Shown here: positions 57,112 through 64,000 of the stretch, piece after piece
Position numbering within the stretch: the stretch's first letter is position 1
Layout: each line of letters opens with the position of its first letter
DNA from: Bacteroidota bacterium
GTDB lineage: Bacteria; Bacteroidota; Ignavibacteria; Ignavibacteriales; Ignavibacteriaceae
Direction: 5' to 3'
DNA: 64,000 nucleotides
Assembly (NCBI GenBank): GCA_021777835.1
Contig: JAJYDC010000001.1
Location: 248,001-312,000 of the forward strand
Made by a program: the position numbers and the translations under genes
The notes under the pieces: model-generated
Database searches by the model: none
Told to the model about the DNA's origin: nothing
The model's input: the letters and a program-made list of their open reading frames with translations, nothing else

Positions 57112-58266
57112 TTGATCGTTCAGATACTAAATCTTTCCTCGTTTGTAGTCTTCAACACGTATTGCAAAGTTTATAATATAGACCAAACCATTCGTCAACA
57201 AGGAATTCCTGGTTTAGAAATTCGCAATATTCCAATTAGCGTTGCACATGATGTCCAAAACAAAATATGTAATGACAAGAAATCTTGCTTCATAAAAACC
57301 AACGAGCAAGGTGAAGCAAGTGTTCTTTTAATAGCAACTTTCAATGAGTTAAAAGAATTAGCAAAAATCTCTTTTGGGCAAATAAATGAAGAGCTTGGAA
57401 AGAAAATAATAACGACGATTAACAACTTTGAAGCATATGATTCAAAGGAATACATAATCGGAAAGAAAGTTTTTAATTTTAATAATGCATATGTTATGGG
57501 GATTCTAAATGTAACTCCTGATTCCTTTTCAGACGGAGGTTTATATTATGACAAAGAATCAGCTGTGAAGCATGCTATAGATATGATTGATTTAGGTGCT
57601 GATATTGTTGACATTGGTGGCGAATCTACACGACCAGGCTCTGAGATGGTACAAGTTGAAGAAGAAATTGAAAGAGTAATTCCGGTATTGGATAGGCTTT
57701 TATTCTATAGACCCAATGCGATAATTTCCGTGGATACAAACAAATCTGTAGTTGCTGAAAAAGCTCTCAAACATGGGGCAAAGATAATAAATGACATAAG
57801 CGGGTTAACTTTCGATCCTGAAATAGCTAGAGTTGTAAAACATTACAATGCAGCTTTAATTATTATGCACATTAAAGGAAAACCAAAAGATATGCAAGTA
57901 GCTCCATCTTACAATAATGTTGTAAGTGAAATTTATGACTTCTTATACGACAAATTACTTTATGCAAAAGAGATTGGAGTTGAGGGCTTATTTATAGATC
58001 CAGGAATTGGATTTGGGAAGAGCATTGATAATAATTTTGAAATTATAAGAAGACTAGAGGAGTTTAGGGGATTAGGATATCCAATAATGATAGGAATATC
58101 GAGAAAATCCTTCTTGGGTAAAACACTTAACCTAGATATAAATTTACGCGATACTGCAACTACAATTGCTGAATCAATGTCGGTAAAGAATGGTGCTAGA
58201 ATCATTAGAACGCATAATGTATATTACGGAATGCAAGTCTGTAAACTTATGAATCATCTTAATTAG
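57112..58266 (+). CDS. folP: Dihydropteroate synthase with N-terminal extension
   Basis: FolP joins 4-aminobenzoate to dihydropterin pyrophosphate in folate synthesis. The TIM barrel (about 125-384) shows MGILNVTPDSFSDGG, DIGGESTRPGSE, SVDTNKSVVAEKAL and DPGIGFGKS, all canonical. The first ~120 residues are an extra region (IVQILNLSSFVVFN, GQINEELGKKIITTIN) absent from E. coli FolP (282 aa). The start is a TTG preceded by AAAAGGATT. It starts 84 bases after rpe and ends two bases before cdaA. Confidence 0.93.
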   Translation: MIVQILNLSSFVVFNTYCKVYNIDQTIRQQGIPGLEIRNIPISVAHDVQNKICNDKKSCFIKTNEQGEASVLLIATFNELKELAKISFGQINEELGKKIITTINNFEAYDSKEYIIGKKVFNFNNAYVMGILNVTPDSFSDGGLYYDKESAVKHAIDMIDLGADIVDIGGESTRPGSEMVQVEEEIERVIPVLDRLLFYRPNAIISVDTNKSVVAEKALKHGAKIINDISGLTFDPEIARVVKHYNAALIIMHIKGKPKDMQVAPSYNNVVSEIYDFLYDKLLYAKEIGVEGLFIDPGIGFGKSIDNNFEIIRRLEEFRGLGYPIMIGISRKSFLGKTLNLDINLRDTATTIAESMSVKNGARIIRTHNVYYGMQVCKLMNHLN

Positions 58267-58268
58267 CA

Positions 58269-59087
58269 ATGATTGAACTATTTAAAATTGGTTTCCTTAC
58301 TGTTTCATTTACGGATATAATTGACATTTTAATAGTAACGTTTATTATTTATAAACTCTACGTGCTATTAAATAAAACTATAGCAGCTCAGATATTTGTA
58401 GGGTTAATGATAATCCTATTCTTATCTTTTGTTGCTCAGGCCGTAAACCTAAAAGTCCTAAGTTGGCTATTAAGATTCGTTACTGATGTTTGGGTAATAG
58501 CATTTGTAATTCTATTTCAACCTGAAATCCGAAGGCTGCTTGTAATAGTAGCAAGAAATCCCTTCTTCCGACTGTTTGTTAAATCTGAGACAACGCAAGC
58601 AGCTTCTATAATTACAGAAGCGGCATTTGAGCTTTCACAACGGCAGCATGGAGCTTTGATGGTAGTAATTAAATCAACAGGAATACGAGGTTATGTCGAA
58701 ACTGGCGAAATATTAAATGCAAAACTAAGTGCGGCACTTCTTGAATCTATTTTCTTCCCCCGATCTCCAATGCACGATGGTGCAGTAGTGATTAATAAAG
58801 AAATCATCGAGGCCGCAAGATGCACACTGCCTCTTTCATTAACGACAAGGATGAATGGTGATAGTCTGGGTATGAGACATCGAGCTGGACTCGGGATTTC
58901 TGAACAAGCGGACGTAATCAGTGTAATTGTTTCTGAAGAAACCGGAAGCATTTCGATTGCAGAAGATGGTCAGATATATAAAGGATTATCAAAAGAAGCA
59001 TTAAGAATAAAATTATCAAAAGCATTTAAAGCACCAAATTCAAAAGGATGGCGAAGGTTAATTGAACAATATATTAAAGAAAAATAA
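58269..59087 (+). CDS. cdaA: Membrane diadenylate cyclase (c-di-AMP synthase)
   Basis: CdaA makes cyclic di-AMP, which controls potassium, osmotic and cell-wall homeostasis. Three N-terminal TM helices (about 13-85) precede the DisA_N/DAC domain, with catalytic DGA at 170-172 (MHDGAVVI) and RHRAG beginning at R203. EETGSIS follows, as in active enzymes. The length (272 aa) is normal. In Firmicutes cdaA sits with glmM and cdaR; here it sits with folP and a glycosyltransferase instead. The GT2 reading frame overlaps its end by 26 bases. Confidence 0.96.
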   Translation: MIELFKIGFLTVSFTDIIDILIVTFIIYKLYVLLNKTIAAQIFVGLMIILFLSFVAQAVNLKVLSWLLRFVTDVWVIAFVILFQPEIRRLLVIVARNPFFRLFVKSETTQAASIITEAAFELSQRQHGALMVVIKSTGIRGYVETGEILNAKLSAALLESIFFPRSPMHDGAVVINKEIIEAARCTLPLSLTTRMNGDSLGMRHRAGLGISEQADVISVIVSEETGSISIAEDGQIYKGLSKEALRIKLSKAFKAPNSKGWRRLIEQYIKEK

Positions 59088-59730
59088 AGTTTGTGCTGTT
59101 ATTCCGTTTTATAACGAAAGTAAAAGTATAGGTGGAATAATAAGAGATACACTACCTTTTGTTGACAGAGTTATTGCAGTTAATGATGGTTCTACTGACG
59201 ATTCACTATTAAATGTTGTGAAAGACGATAGAGTCACTTTAATTAGCTACTCAGCTAATAAAGGTAAAGGTTTTGCGTTGAATGAAGGATTTAAAAAAAG
59301 CATTGAAGCGAATTTTGATTTTACGGTTACTATTGATGCAGACTTTCAACACAAACCTGAATATATACCAAGCCTTATTAAGGGACTTGAGGATAATGAT
59401 GTTATAATTGGCAACAGATTAAATAAAATGAACCGCATGCCTGTCCAAAGAATCCTAAGTAATAAGATCACTTCGTTCCTACTTAGCATAAAAACCAAGC
59501 AGAAAATATTGGATAGTCAATGCGGGTTTAGAGCTTATAGGACAAAAGTATTAAATTCAATTTTGCCTTCATTTACTGGATTTGAAGCTGAAAGTGAAAT
59601 TATTTTGAATGCAGCAAAAAATAATTTCCGAATTGCGTTTGTTTATGTACCGACAATCTATAATAATGGAAAAAGTAAAATGAGGCCATTTGAAGCCATT
59701 AAAGGGTTTATTAAAGTAATGCTGAAATGA
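59062..59730 (+). CDS. GT2 family glycosyltransferase (DPM1-like)
   Basis: The 222-aa single-domain GT-A fold has VCAVIPFYNESKSIGGII, VNDGSTDDSL, the metal-binding DADFQHKPEYIP and DSQCGFRAYRTKVL. This resembles dolichol/polyprenyl-phosphate mannose or glucose synthases but without membrane helices. It would transfer a sugar from a nucleotide donor to a lipid carrier or glycan. The TTG start lies within cdaA, with GAAGG four bases upstream, so the two are translationally coupled. Confidence 0.88.
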   Translation: MNNILKKNKVCAVIPFYNESKSIGGIIRDTLPFVDRVIAVNDGSTDDSLLNVVKDDRVTLISYSANKGKGFALNEGFKKSIEANFDFTVTIDADFQHKPEYIPSLIKGLEDNDVIIGNRLNKMNRMPVQRILSNKITSFLLSIKTKQKILDSQCGFRAYRTKVLNSILPSFTGFEAESEIILNAAKNNFRIAFVYVPTIYNNGKSKMRPFEAIKGFIKVMLK

Positions 59731-59736
59731 TTTAAT

Positions 59737-60198
59737 ATGAAAAATAAAAAATGGAAAATAAAAGGTTTAAGAGATGATACTCCCTTAAGTGAAACTTCAA
59801 GAATTGTGCTGCAACAAAAATTGAACCATGTTGTAAAATCAATAAATATATATTTTATTAATAATACTCCTGAAAATTTACACAGTCTTAGAATTTCACT
59901 AAGGCGCCTACGATATAACCTAGAAATATTTATTTCTTGCTTTGATGAAAAGAAAATACTATTATTTTATCATCAAGTTGAGACACTTCAAGATTGTACT
60001 GGAAATTTGAGAGACTTAGATGTATTATCGGAAAATATAATTTTGAATACTGATCGAAGCTATGACGACAAAATTAGTTTGTTAAAAGAAACAATTAGTA
60101 TTAAGAAAAAGACTTTATTTGAAGAACTTAGATCGAGCTTAACTGAATTCCTTTACGGCAAAAGCCTAAAAGAATTTAAGAAAATGATTCATAGATGA
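59737..60198 (+). CDS. Short CHAD-domain protein
   Basis: CHAD domains are helical, with conserved histidines and basic residues, and bind polyphosphate in studied cases. Here LHSLRISLRRLRYNLEIF gives the H-x3-R-x3-RR-like hallmark, and DCTGNLRDLDVL matches the second conserved helix. At 153 aa it holds only about half of a typical CHAD domain, so it may be a minimal form. It starts six bases after the glycosyltransferase stop. Confidence 0.83.
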   Translation: MKNKKWKIKGLRDDTPLSETSRIVLQQKLNHVVKSINIYFINNTPENLHSLRISLRRLRYNLEIFISCFDEKKILLFYHQVETLQDCTGNLRDLDVLSENIILNTDRSYDDKISLLKETISIKKKTLFEELRSSLTEFLYGKSLKEFKKMIHR

Positions 60199-60208
60199 AG
60201 GAGAGTAA

Positions 60209-60886
60209 ATGAAACTTAAATATTTTTCACATTCTGCGTTTCAGATTTCCGCTAATAATGGAAAAATAATATTAATAGATCCGTTTCTAGACGGTAATCC
60301 GACATCTCCTGAAAAATCAGAGAATGTAAATGCAGATTACATTATTTTGACACATGCTCATGGCGACCATATTGGAGACGCTTTCAAGATTGCAGAAAGA
60401 TGTGGCTCTACTTTTATTTGTGTTAATGAACTAGCAAATTATTGCCAAGCTAAAGGTTTCTCAGCACATAACATGCATATCGGGGGTGCCTTTGATTTTG
60501 ATTTTGGGAGAGTCAAATTTACAATTGCACATCATGGTTCAATCACCCCAGATGGTCAATATGCTGGAGAACCTGCGGGAGTTATAATATCAATTGGTAA
60601 TATTAATATTTATCATACCGGAGATACTGGTTTATTTTATGATATGAAACTTATAGGTGAAATGAATAATATTGATATAATGCTTTTACCTATAGGAGAT
60701 AATTTTACAATGGGCATAACCGATGCTGCTAAAGCAGTTGAATTAGTTAACCCGAAATTGGCAATACCTATGCATTTTAATACGTTTCCAGTAATAGTAG
60801 TAAACCCAAAAGACTTTAAGGACAAAGTAGAAAGAGACGGTAATAAATGCAGGATAATGAATTATGGCGAAGAGATAGAATTTTGA
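60209..60886 (+). CDS. UPF0173 metal-dependent hydrolase (metallo-beta-lactamase fold)
   Basis: The 225-aa protein has the metallo-beta-lactamase-fold motif THAHGDHIGDA for two metals, DPFLDGNPTSP near the N-terminus, HTGDTGLFYDM and PMHFNTFPVI. These match the YtkL/UPF0173 family, whose substrate is unknown. GGAG precedes the ATG. It closes the run from the PASTA gene; about 108 bases then separate it from parA. Confidence 0.92.
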   Translation: MKLKYFSHSAFQISANNGKIILIDPFLDGNPTSPEKSENVNADYIILTHAHGDHIGDAFKIAERCGSTFICVNELANYCQAKGFSAHNMHIGGAFDFDFGRVKFTIAHHGSITPDGQYAGEPAGVIISIGNINIYHTGDTGLFYDMKLIGEMNNIDIMLLPIGDNFTMGITDAAKAVELVNPKLAIPMHFNTFPVIVVNPKDFKDKVERDGNKCRIMNYGEEIEF

Positions 60887-60994
60887 TTATCAATGTCATA
60901 AACTAAACTATATATATGAATATGTTTTTAAGGAAAAAATTAAAAGCTTATCTTACAATTGTTTTTTAATTTCAGTTTAACAAATTAGGTTTTA

Positions 60995-61765
60995 ATGGGA
61001 AAAGTAATTTCTATAGCTAATCAAAAGGGTGGGGTAGGGAAAACTACAACTTCGATAAATCTTTCATCATCGCTAGCCGCTGCAGAAAAGAGAACGTTAC
61101 TTATTGATATTGACCCTCAGTCTAATTCGTCATCAGGCTTGAGTGTCACCAATCATTCCCCATCAATTTATGAAGTATTAATCGGACAAGAAAATATTAA
61201 TGATGTAATAATTAATAGCTTTATGCCTTATCTTGATATTTTACCTTCTAATATTAATCTTGTCGGTGCTGAGATCGAGATGGTTGATATGGCAGAGCGC
61301 GAAAAACTGATGGGAAAGGCTATAAGTCAAATAAGAGACAGCTATGATTATATAGTAATAGATTGCCCACCATCTCTTGGATTATTAACTCTAAATTCTT
61401 TGACTGCTTCAGATTCAGTATTAATTCCAGTACAATGTGAATACTTTGCGCTCGAAGGTTTGGGACAGCTTTTGAATACAATTAATATTGTTAAAAATCA
61501 TTTTAATAAAAATTTAACAATAGAAGGTGTCCTATTAACAATGTTTGATATTAGACTTCGACTATCGCAGCAAGTAGCCGACGAAGTAAGAAAATATTTT
61601 GGTGATAAAGTTTATAAAACCGTTATTCATAGAAATGTGAGAATATCTGAGGCTCCTAGTTATGGTAAGCCTGTGATTCTTTATGATGCGGTATCGACTG
61701 GAGCTAAAAATTATATCTCATTAGCCGCAGAATTGTTGGAAAGAAATTCATTAGAAGTTAAATAA
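60995..61765 (+). CDS. parA: Chromosome-partitioning ATPase ParA (Soj)
   Basis: ParA is a deviant Walker-A ATPase that forms DNA-bound gradients to segregate ParB-bound origins. [15 protein letters not shown] is the deviant P-loop with the signature Lys. [11 protein letters not shown] and [17 protein letters not shown] are the A' and Walker-B regions. The length (256 aa) and lack of an N-terminal HTH fit a chromosomal Soj-type protein. It is followed by parB after one base. Confidence 0.96.
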   Translation: MGKVISIANQKGGVGKTTTSINLSSSLAAAEKRTLLIDIDPQSNSSSGLSVTNHSPSIYEVLIGQENINDVIINSFMPYLDILPSNINLVGAEIEMVDMAEREKLMGKAISQIRDSYDYIVIDCPPSLGLLTLNSLTASDSVLIPVQCEYFALEGLGQLLNTINIVKNHFNKNLTIEGVLLTMFDIRLRLSQQVADEVRKYFGDKVYKTVIHRNVRISEAPSYGKPVILYDAVSTGAKNYISLAAELLERNSLEVK

Positions 61766-61766
61766 A

Positions 61767-62711
61767 ATGAGCAAACTGAAATCAAGTCTTGGTAGAGGAT
61801 TAGATGCTTTAATCAATCAACAATATTTTGATGAAAGCAATCCCGTTTCAAATTATAAAGAAATAAAAAATGATGATGGGAAGGATTATGATATACTGGT
61901 AAAAATTCCTGTTGGAATGATTTCCCCAAATCCTTATCAGCCAAGGATGAACTTCGACCCGGAGGCCTTAGATGAATTGAAGAGGTCTATACTTTCTCAT
62001 GGATTAATTCAGCCAATTACAGTAAGAAGATTTGAAAGTAAATATGAACTAATTTCTGGAGAACGAAGATTAAAAGCCTGCCGTGATATAGGGTACAGAG
62101 ATATTCCGGCATATGTAATTAAAGTGGATACAGAAGAAGTAATGCTTGCTATGGCTCTTATTGAAAATATACAGCGTGAAAAATTAAATCCAATTGAAAT
62201 TAGTATTGCTTACAAGCGTTTGATGGATGATTGCCATCTTACACAAGAACAGATTGCAGAAAAAGTTGGTAAAGATAGGACTACAGTTGCAAATACTATC
62301 AGATTATTAAAATTACCTCAAGAAATTCAAGATAGTTTAATAAAAGAAGAAATTACATCTGGGCATGCAAGAGCTTTAATAAATCTACCTAATCCAGAAT
62401 TACAGCTGGACGCTCTTCACAGAATTAGAGATGGAAATTTGTCTGTTCGCAAAGTCGAGCAATTAGTTAAAAAACTCTTAAGTCTTCCTGAGTCAAATAT
62501 TAAAAAGACTATATCGATAATACCTAAAAGTAATTCCATTTCTGCGAACATGAGCGATATCGAAGACAAATTAAGGAAAGTATTCGGCACAAAGGTATTG
62601 TGTAAACAAAAGCAGGATGGCTCCGGTGAAATTACCATTGAATTTTATTCTTACGAAGAATTAGAAAGATTATTTGAGCTATTTGAAATCATTAGCAAAT
62701 CATATAATTAA
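61767..62711 (+). CDS. parB: Chromosome-partitioning protein ParB (Spo0J)
   Basis: ParB binds parS sites near the origin and is a CTP-dependent clamp. KSSLGRGLDALI is the conserved N-terminal ParA-contact motif. NPYQPR and LISGERRLKACRDIGYRDIP form the CTP-binding ParB/Srx domain, including GERR. TQEQIAEKVGKDRTTVANTI is the HTH. The C-terminal part dimerises. The length (314 aa) is normal. I saw no perfect parS (TGTTTCACGTGAAACA) in the window by eye. Confidence 0.96.
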   Translation: MSKLKSSLGRGLDALINQQYFDESNPVSNYKEIKNDDGKDYDILVKIPVGMISPNPYQPRMNFDPEALDELKRSILSHGLIQPITVRRFESKYELISGERRLKACRDIGYRDIPAYVIKVDTEEVMLAMALIENIQREKLNPIEISIAYKRLMDDCHLTQEQIAEKVGKDRTTVANTIRLLKLPQEIQDSLIKEEITSGHARALINLPNPELQLDALHRIRDGNLSVRKVEQLVKKLLSLPESNIKKTISIIPKSNSISANMSDIEDKLRKVFGTKVLCKQKQDGSGEITIEFYSYEELERLFELFEIISKSYN

Positions 62712-63177
62712 AGCCTTAGTGTTGATTTTATTATTTTCATCATTGCAATTAGCTCAACAAAGGCATATACTTTCTCAAAACAACTCCAATCTCGATTCTG
62801 TTTTTGTTATGAAAAAATCTCCTTGGGACGCTGTGTTAAGAAGTGCTGTCCTTCCAGGTTGGGGACAATTTTATAACGAATCATATCTCAAAATACCAAT
62901 TATATGGGGACTCGGAGCCTGGTTTATCTATAATTGGAATTGGAATAACAAGAATTATCAACAATACAAAACTCTTTACATCCAGACCGGTAACAATATA
63001 TATGTAGGAAATCGTAATTTTTATCATGATCAGCGAGACTTATTCTCTATCTATATGGGATTGACATATTTTCTTAATTTGGTAGATGCTTACGTTGATG
63101 CTGAGTTGTTTGATTTTACAGTGAAAGGAGACAATTACTCTGGTCAACCAATGTTAAGTTTAAGGATTAAATTTTGA
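62674..63177 (+). CDS. DUF5683 membrane-associated protein
   Basis: A signal or anchor segment (HIIKALVLILLFSSLQLAQ) is followed by KSPWDAVLRSAVLPGWGQFY and KIPIIWGLGAWFIYNWN, which are DUF5683 hallmarks common in Bacteroidota/Chlorobiota envelope proteins. One or two further hydrophobic segments are present (FSIYMGLTYFLNLVDAYVDA). The function is unknown. The TTG start given overlaps parB by 38 bases; a second TTG nine bases later is equally possible. The gene order parA-parB-DUF5683 suggests co-expression. Confidence 0.82.
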   Translation: MSYLKSLANHIIKALVLILLFSSLQLAQQRHILSQNNSNLDSVFVMKKSPWDAVLRSAVLPGWGQFYNESYLKIPIIWGLGAWFIYNWNWNNKNYQQYKTLYIQTGNNIYVGNRNFYHDQRDLFSIYMGLTYFLNLVDAYVDAELFDFTVKGDNYSGQPMLSLRIKF

Positions 63178-63884
63178 TGAACAATTCTAGTGTTTGTAAA
63201 CAATGCGGTTCTGAAAATGCCTTTTATGAATTAACATGCAGCAATTGCAAAACATATCTTCGTGAACGTGTTTATAACATTGATTTGTGGAAGGTAATTG
63301 GTTTTCTAATTGAAAGCCCCAAAGAAGCGTTTACCTTGATAATATTTGCCGAACATAAAAATTTCACATCGTTTATCATATTACTAGTTACTGGAAAATT
63401 ATTAATTAATTTAATGTTTCTATCTCTCGTCACTCATAACGATGAGCCTTCTTTCAATAACTTAATATTCATATATTTTATTCTATTAGGTATACTAATA
63501 GTTCTAGTTATATTATTCTCGTTACTATTTAAAATTGTCAACAACTTTTTTGGAATTACAACAAGAATAAAAGACGGAATTGCAATTTTAGCCTACTCCT
63601 TATTTCCATACATAATTGGTCTGATTATTCTTTTCACAATTGAGGTTACAGTGTTCGGTGGTAATATATTTTCAAATAATCCGTCACCATTTAGCCTAAA
63701 AGAATTTTTTGCTTATGCTTTGCTTTTTTTTGAAGCTATTCTAGTTCTGTGGAGCATCTTCTTAACTGTAGCAGGGATGTTAAGTCAAACGAAAAATATT
63801 ATATATTCAATCTGCCTCGCTTTGGTTTTTAATTTAACTCTCTTCTATTTATTGTACGAAGGATCTGTTACCTTTTTCAAATAG
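63177..63884 (+). CDS. Zinc-ribbon plus Yip1-like membrane protein
   Basis: The N-terminus has a zinc ribbon, CKQCGSENAFYELTCSNC, followed by about five membrane helices in the pattern of the Yip1 family (FLIESPKEAFTLII, then AYSLFPYIIGLIILF). I use the ATG at 63177, which overlaps the preceding stop (TGATG), instead of the TTG at 63174. The length is 235 aa. The function is unknown; a role in membrane or envelope organisation is only a guess. The window ends 116 bases later with nothing recognisable. Confidence 0.8.
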   Translation: MNNSSVCKQCGSENAFYELTCSNCKTYLRERVYNIDLWKVIGFLIESPKEAFTLIIFAEHKNFTSFIILLVTGKLLINLMFLSLVTHNDEPSFNNLIFIYFILLGILIVLVILFSLLFKIVNNFFGITTRIKDGIAILAYSLFPYIIGLIILFTIEVTVFGGNIFSNNPSPFSLKEFFAYALLFFEAILVLWSIFLTVAGMLSQTKNIIYSICLALVFNLTLFYLLYEGSVTFFK

Positions 63885-64000
63885 CAATATTACATGTAAA
63901 TTGCTTGGTATTAATCTCCTTTATTTGGGAACAAGCTTACTATTGCGCCATAGCGTATACCTTGAGTGCTTACAGATACTGATGTAATATTCATAATATC

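Overview
The window is AT-rich bacterial chromosome with almost no non-coding slack. No tRNA, rRNA, CRISPR array, transposase or prophage gene was seen. The best taxonomic fit is the Bacteroidota/Chlorobiota/Ignavibacteriota branch, most like Ignavibacteria. The reasons are: promoters of the TTTG-N20-TAnnTTTG type upstream of several genes; an atpD-atpC pair detached from the other ATP synthase genes; a fused alpha/beta branched-chain E1; a mitochondrial-type citrate synthase; and DUF2851, DUF5683 and kinase-less PASTA proteins. This placement is inference from content, not from a marker-gene tree.

Layout. 0-5.3 kb: accessory signalling (NarL-type regulator, stand-alone receiver), a secreted alpha/beta hydrolase, a predicted outer-membrane protein and a small membrane protein. 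The two long gaps here (1311-1864, 4581-5266) hold what look like decayed minus-strand reading frames. 5.3-12.5 kb: NAD(P)HX repair enzyme, DUF218 protein, NusB, UMF1-type MFS transporter, then a minus-strand Sel1-repeat/SpoIIE-phosphatase pair. 12.8-17.4 kb: citrate synthase, CTP synthase and a TPR protein. 17.5-26.4 kb: one tight run, purN-purH-mreB-mreC-mreD-mrdA-rodA-dcd-pyrF, joining purine and pyrimidine synthesis to the rod-shape machinery. 26.5-34.4 kb: DUF2851, BFN-domain protein, EtfAB, ClpS, TypA/BipA and a PepD-type dipeptidase.

34.4-38.3 kb (minus): a small HD-GYP-N-like protein, an HDOD protein, a PAS histidine kinase and a Cys-rich MerR regulator. The MerR gene is divergent from 38.5-45.6 kb, where E3 (lpdA), LipB, fused E1, E2 and LipA form a self-contained branched-chain 2-oxoacid dehydrogenase and lipoylation cluster. 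45.6-50.5 kb: atpDC, then Mn-type SOD, an A-type Fe-S protein and a small unknown on the minus strand, then an unusual thioredoxin-fold protein paired with an atypical thioredoxin reductase. 50.6-55.3 kb: a secreted Asp-box (BNR) propeller, a gap with five 11-bp tandem repeats, and a secreted M16 peptidase. 55.6-60.9 kb: PASTA protein, Rpe, FolP, the c-di-AMP cyclase CdaA, a GT2 glycosyltransferase, a CHAD protein and a UPF0173 hydrolase. 61.0-63.9 kb: ParA-ParB, a DUF5683 membrane protein and a zinc-ribbon/Yip1-like protein. The last 116 bases hold no gene I can see.

Most of the window is core metabolism and cell-envelope machinery. The least ordinary items are the thioredoxin/reductase pair with non-standard motifs (49.2-50.5 kb), the Cys-rich MerR with palindromes next to the lipoate/BCKDH operon, the HDOD signalling trio, the 11-bp tandem array, and the mitochondrial-type citrate synthase. 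I did not find a clearly new multi-gene defence or mobile system.
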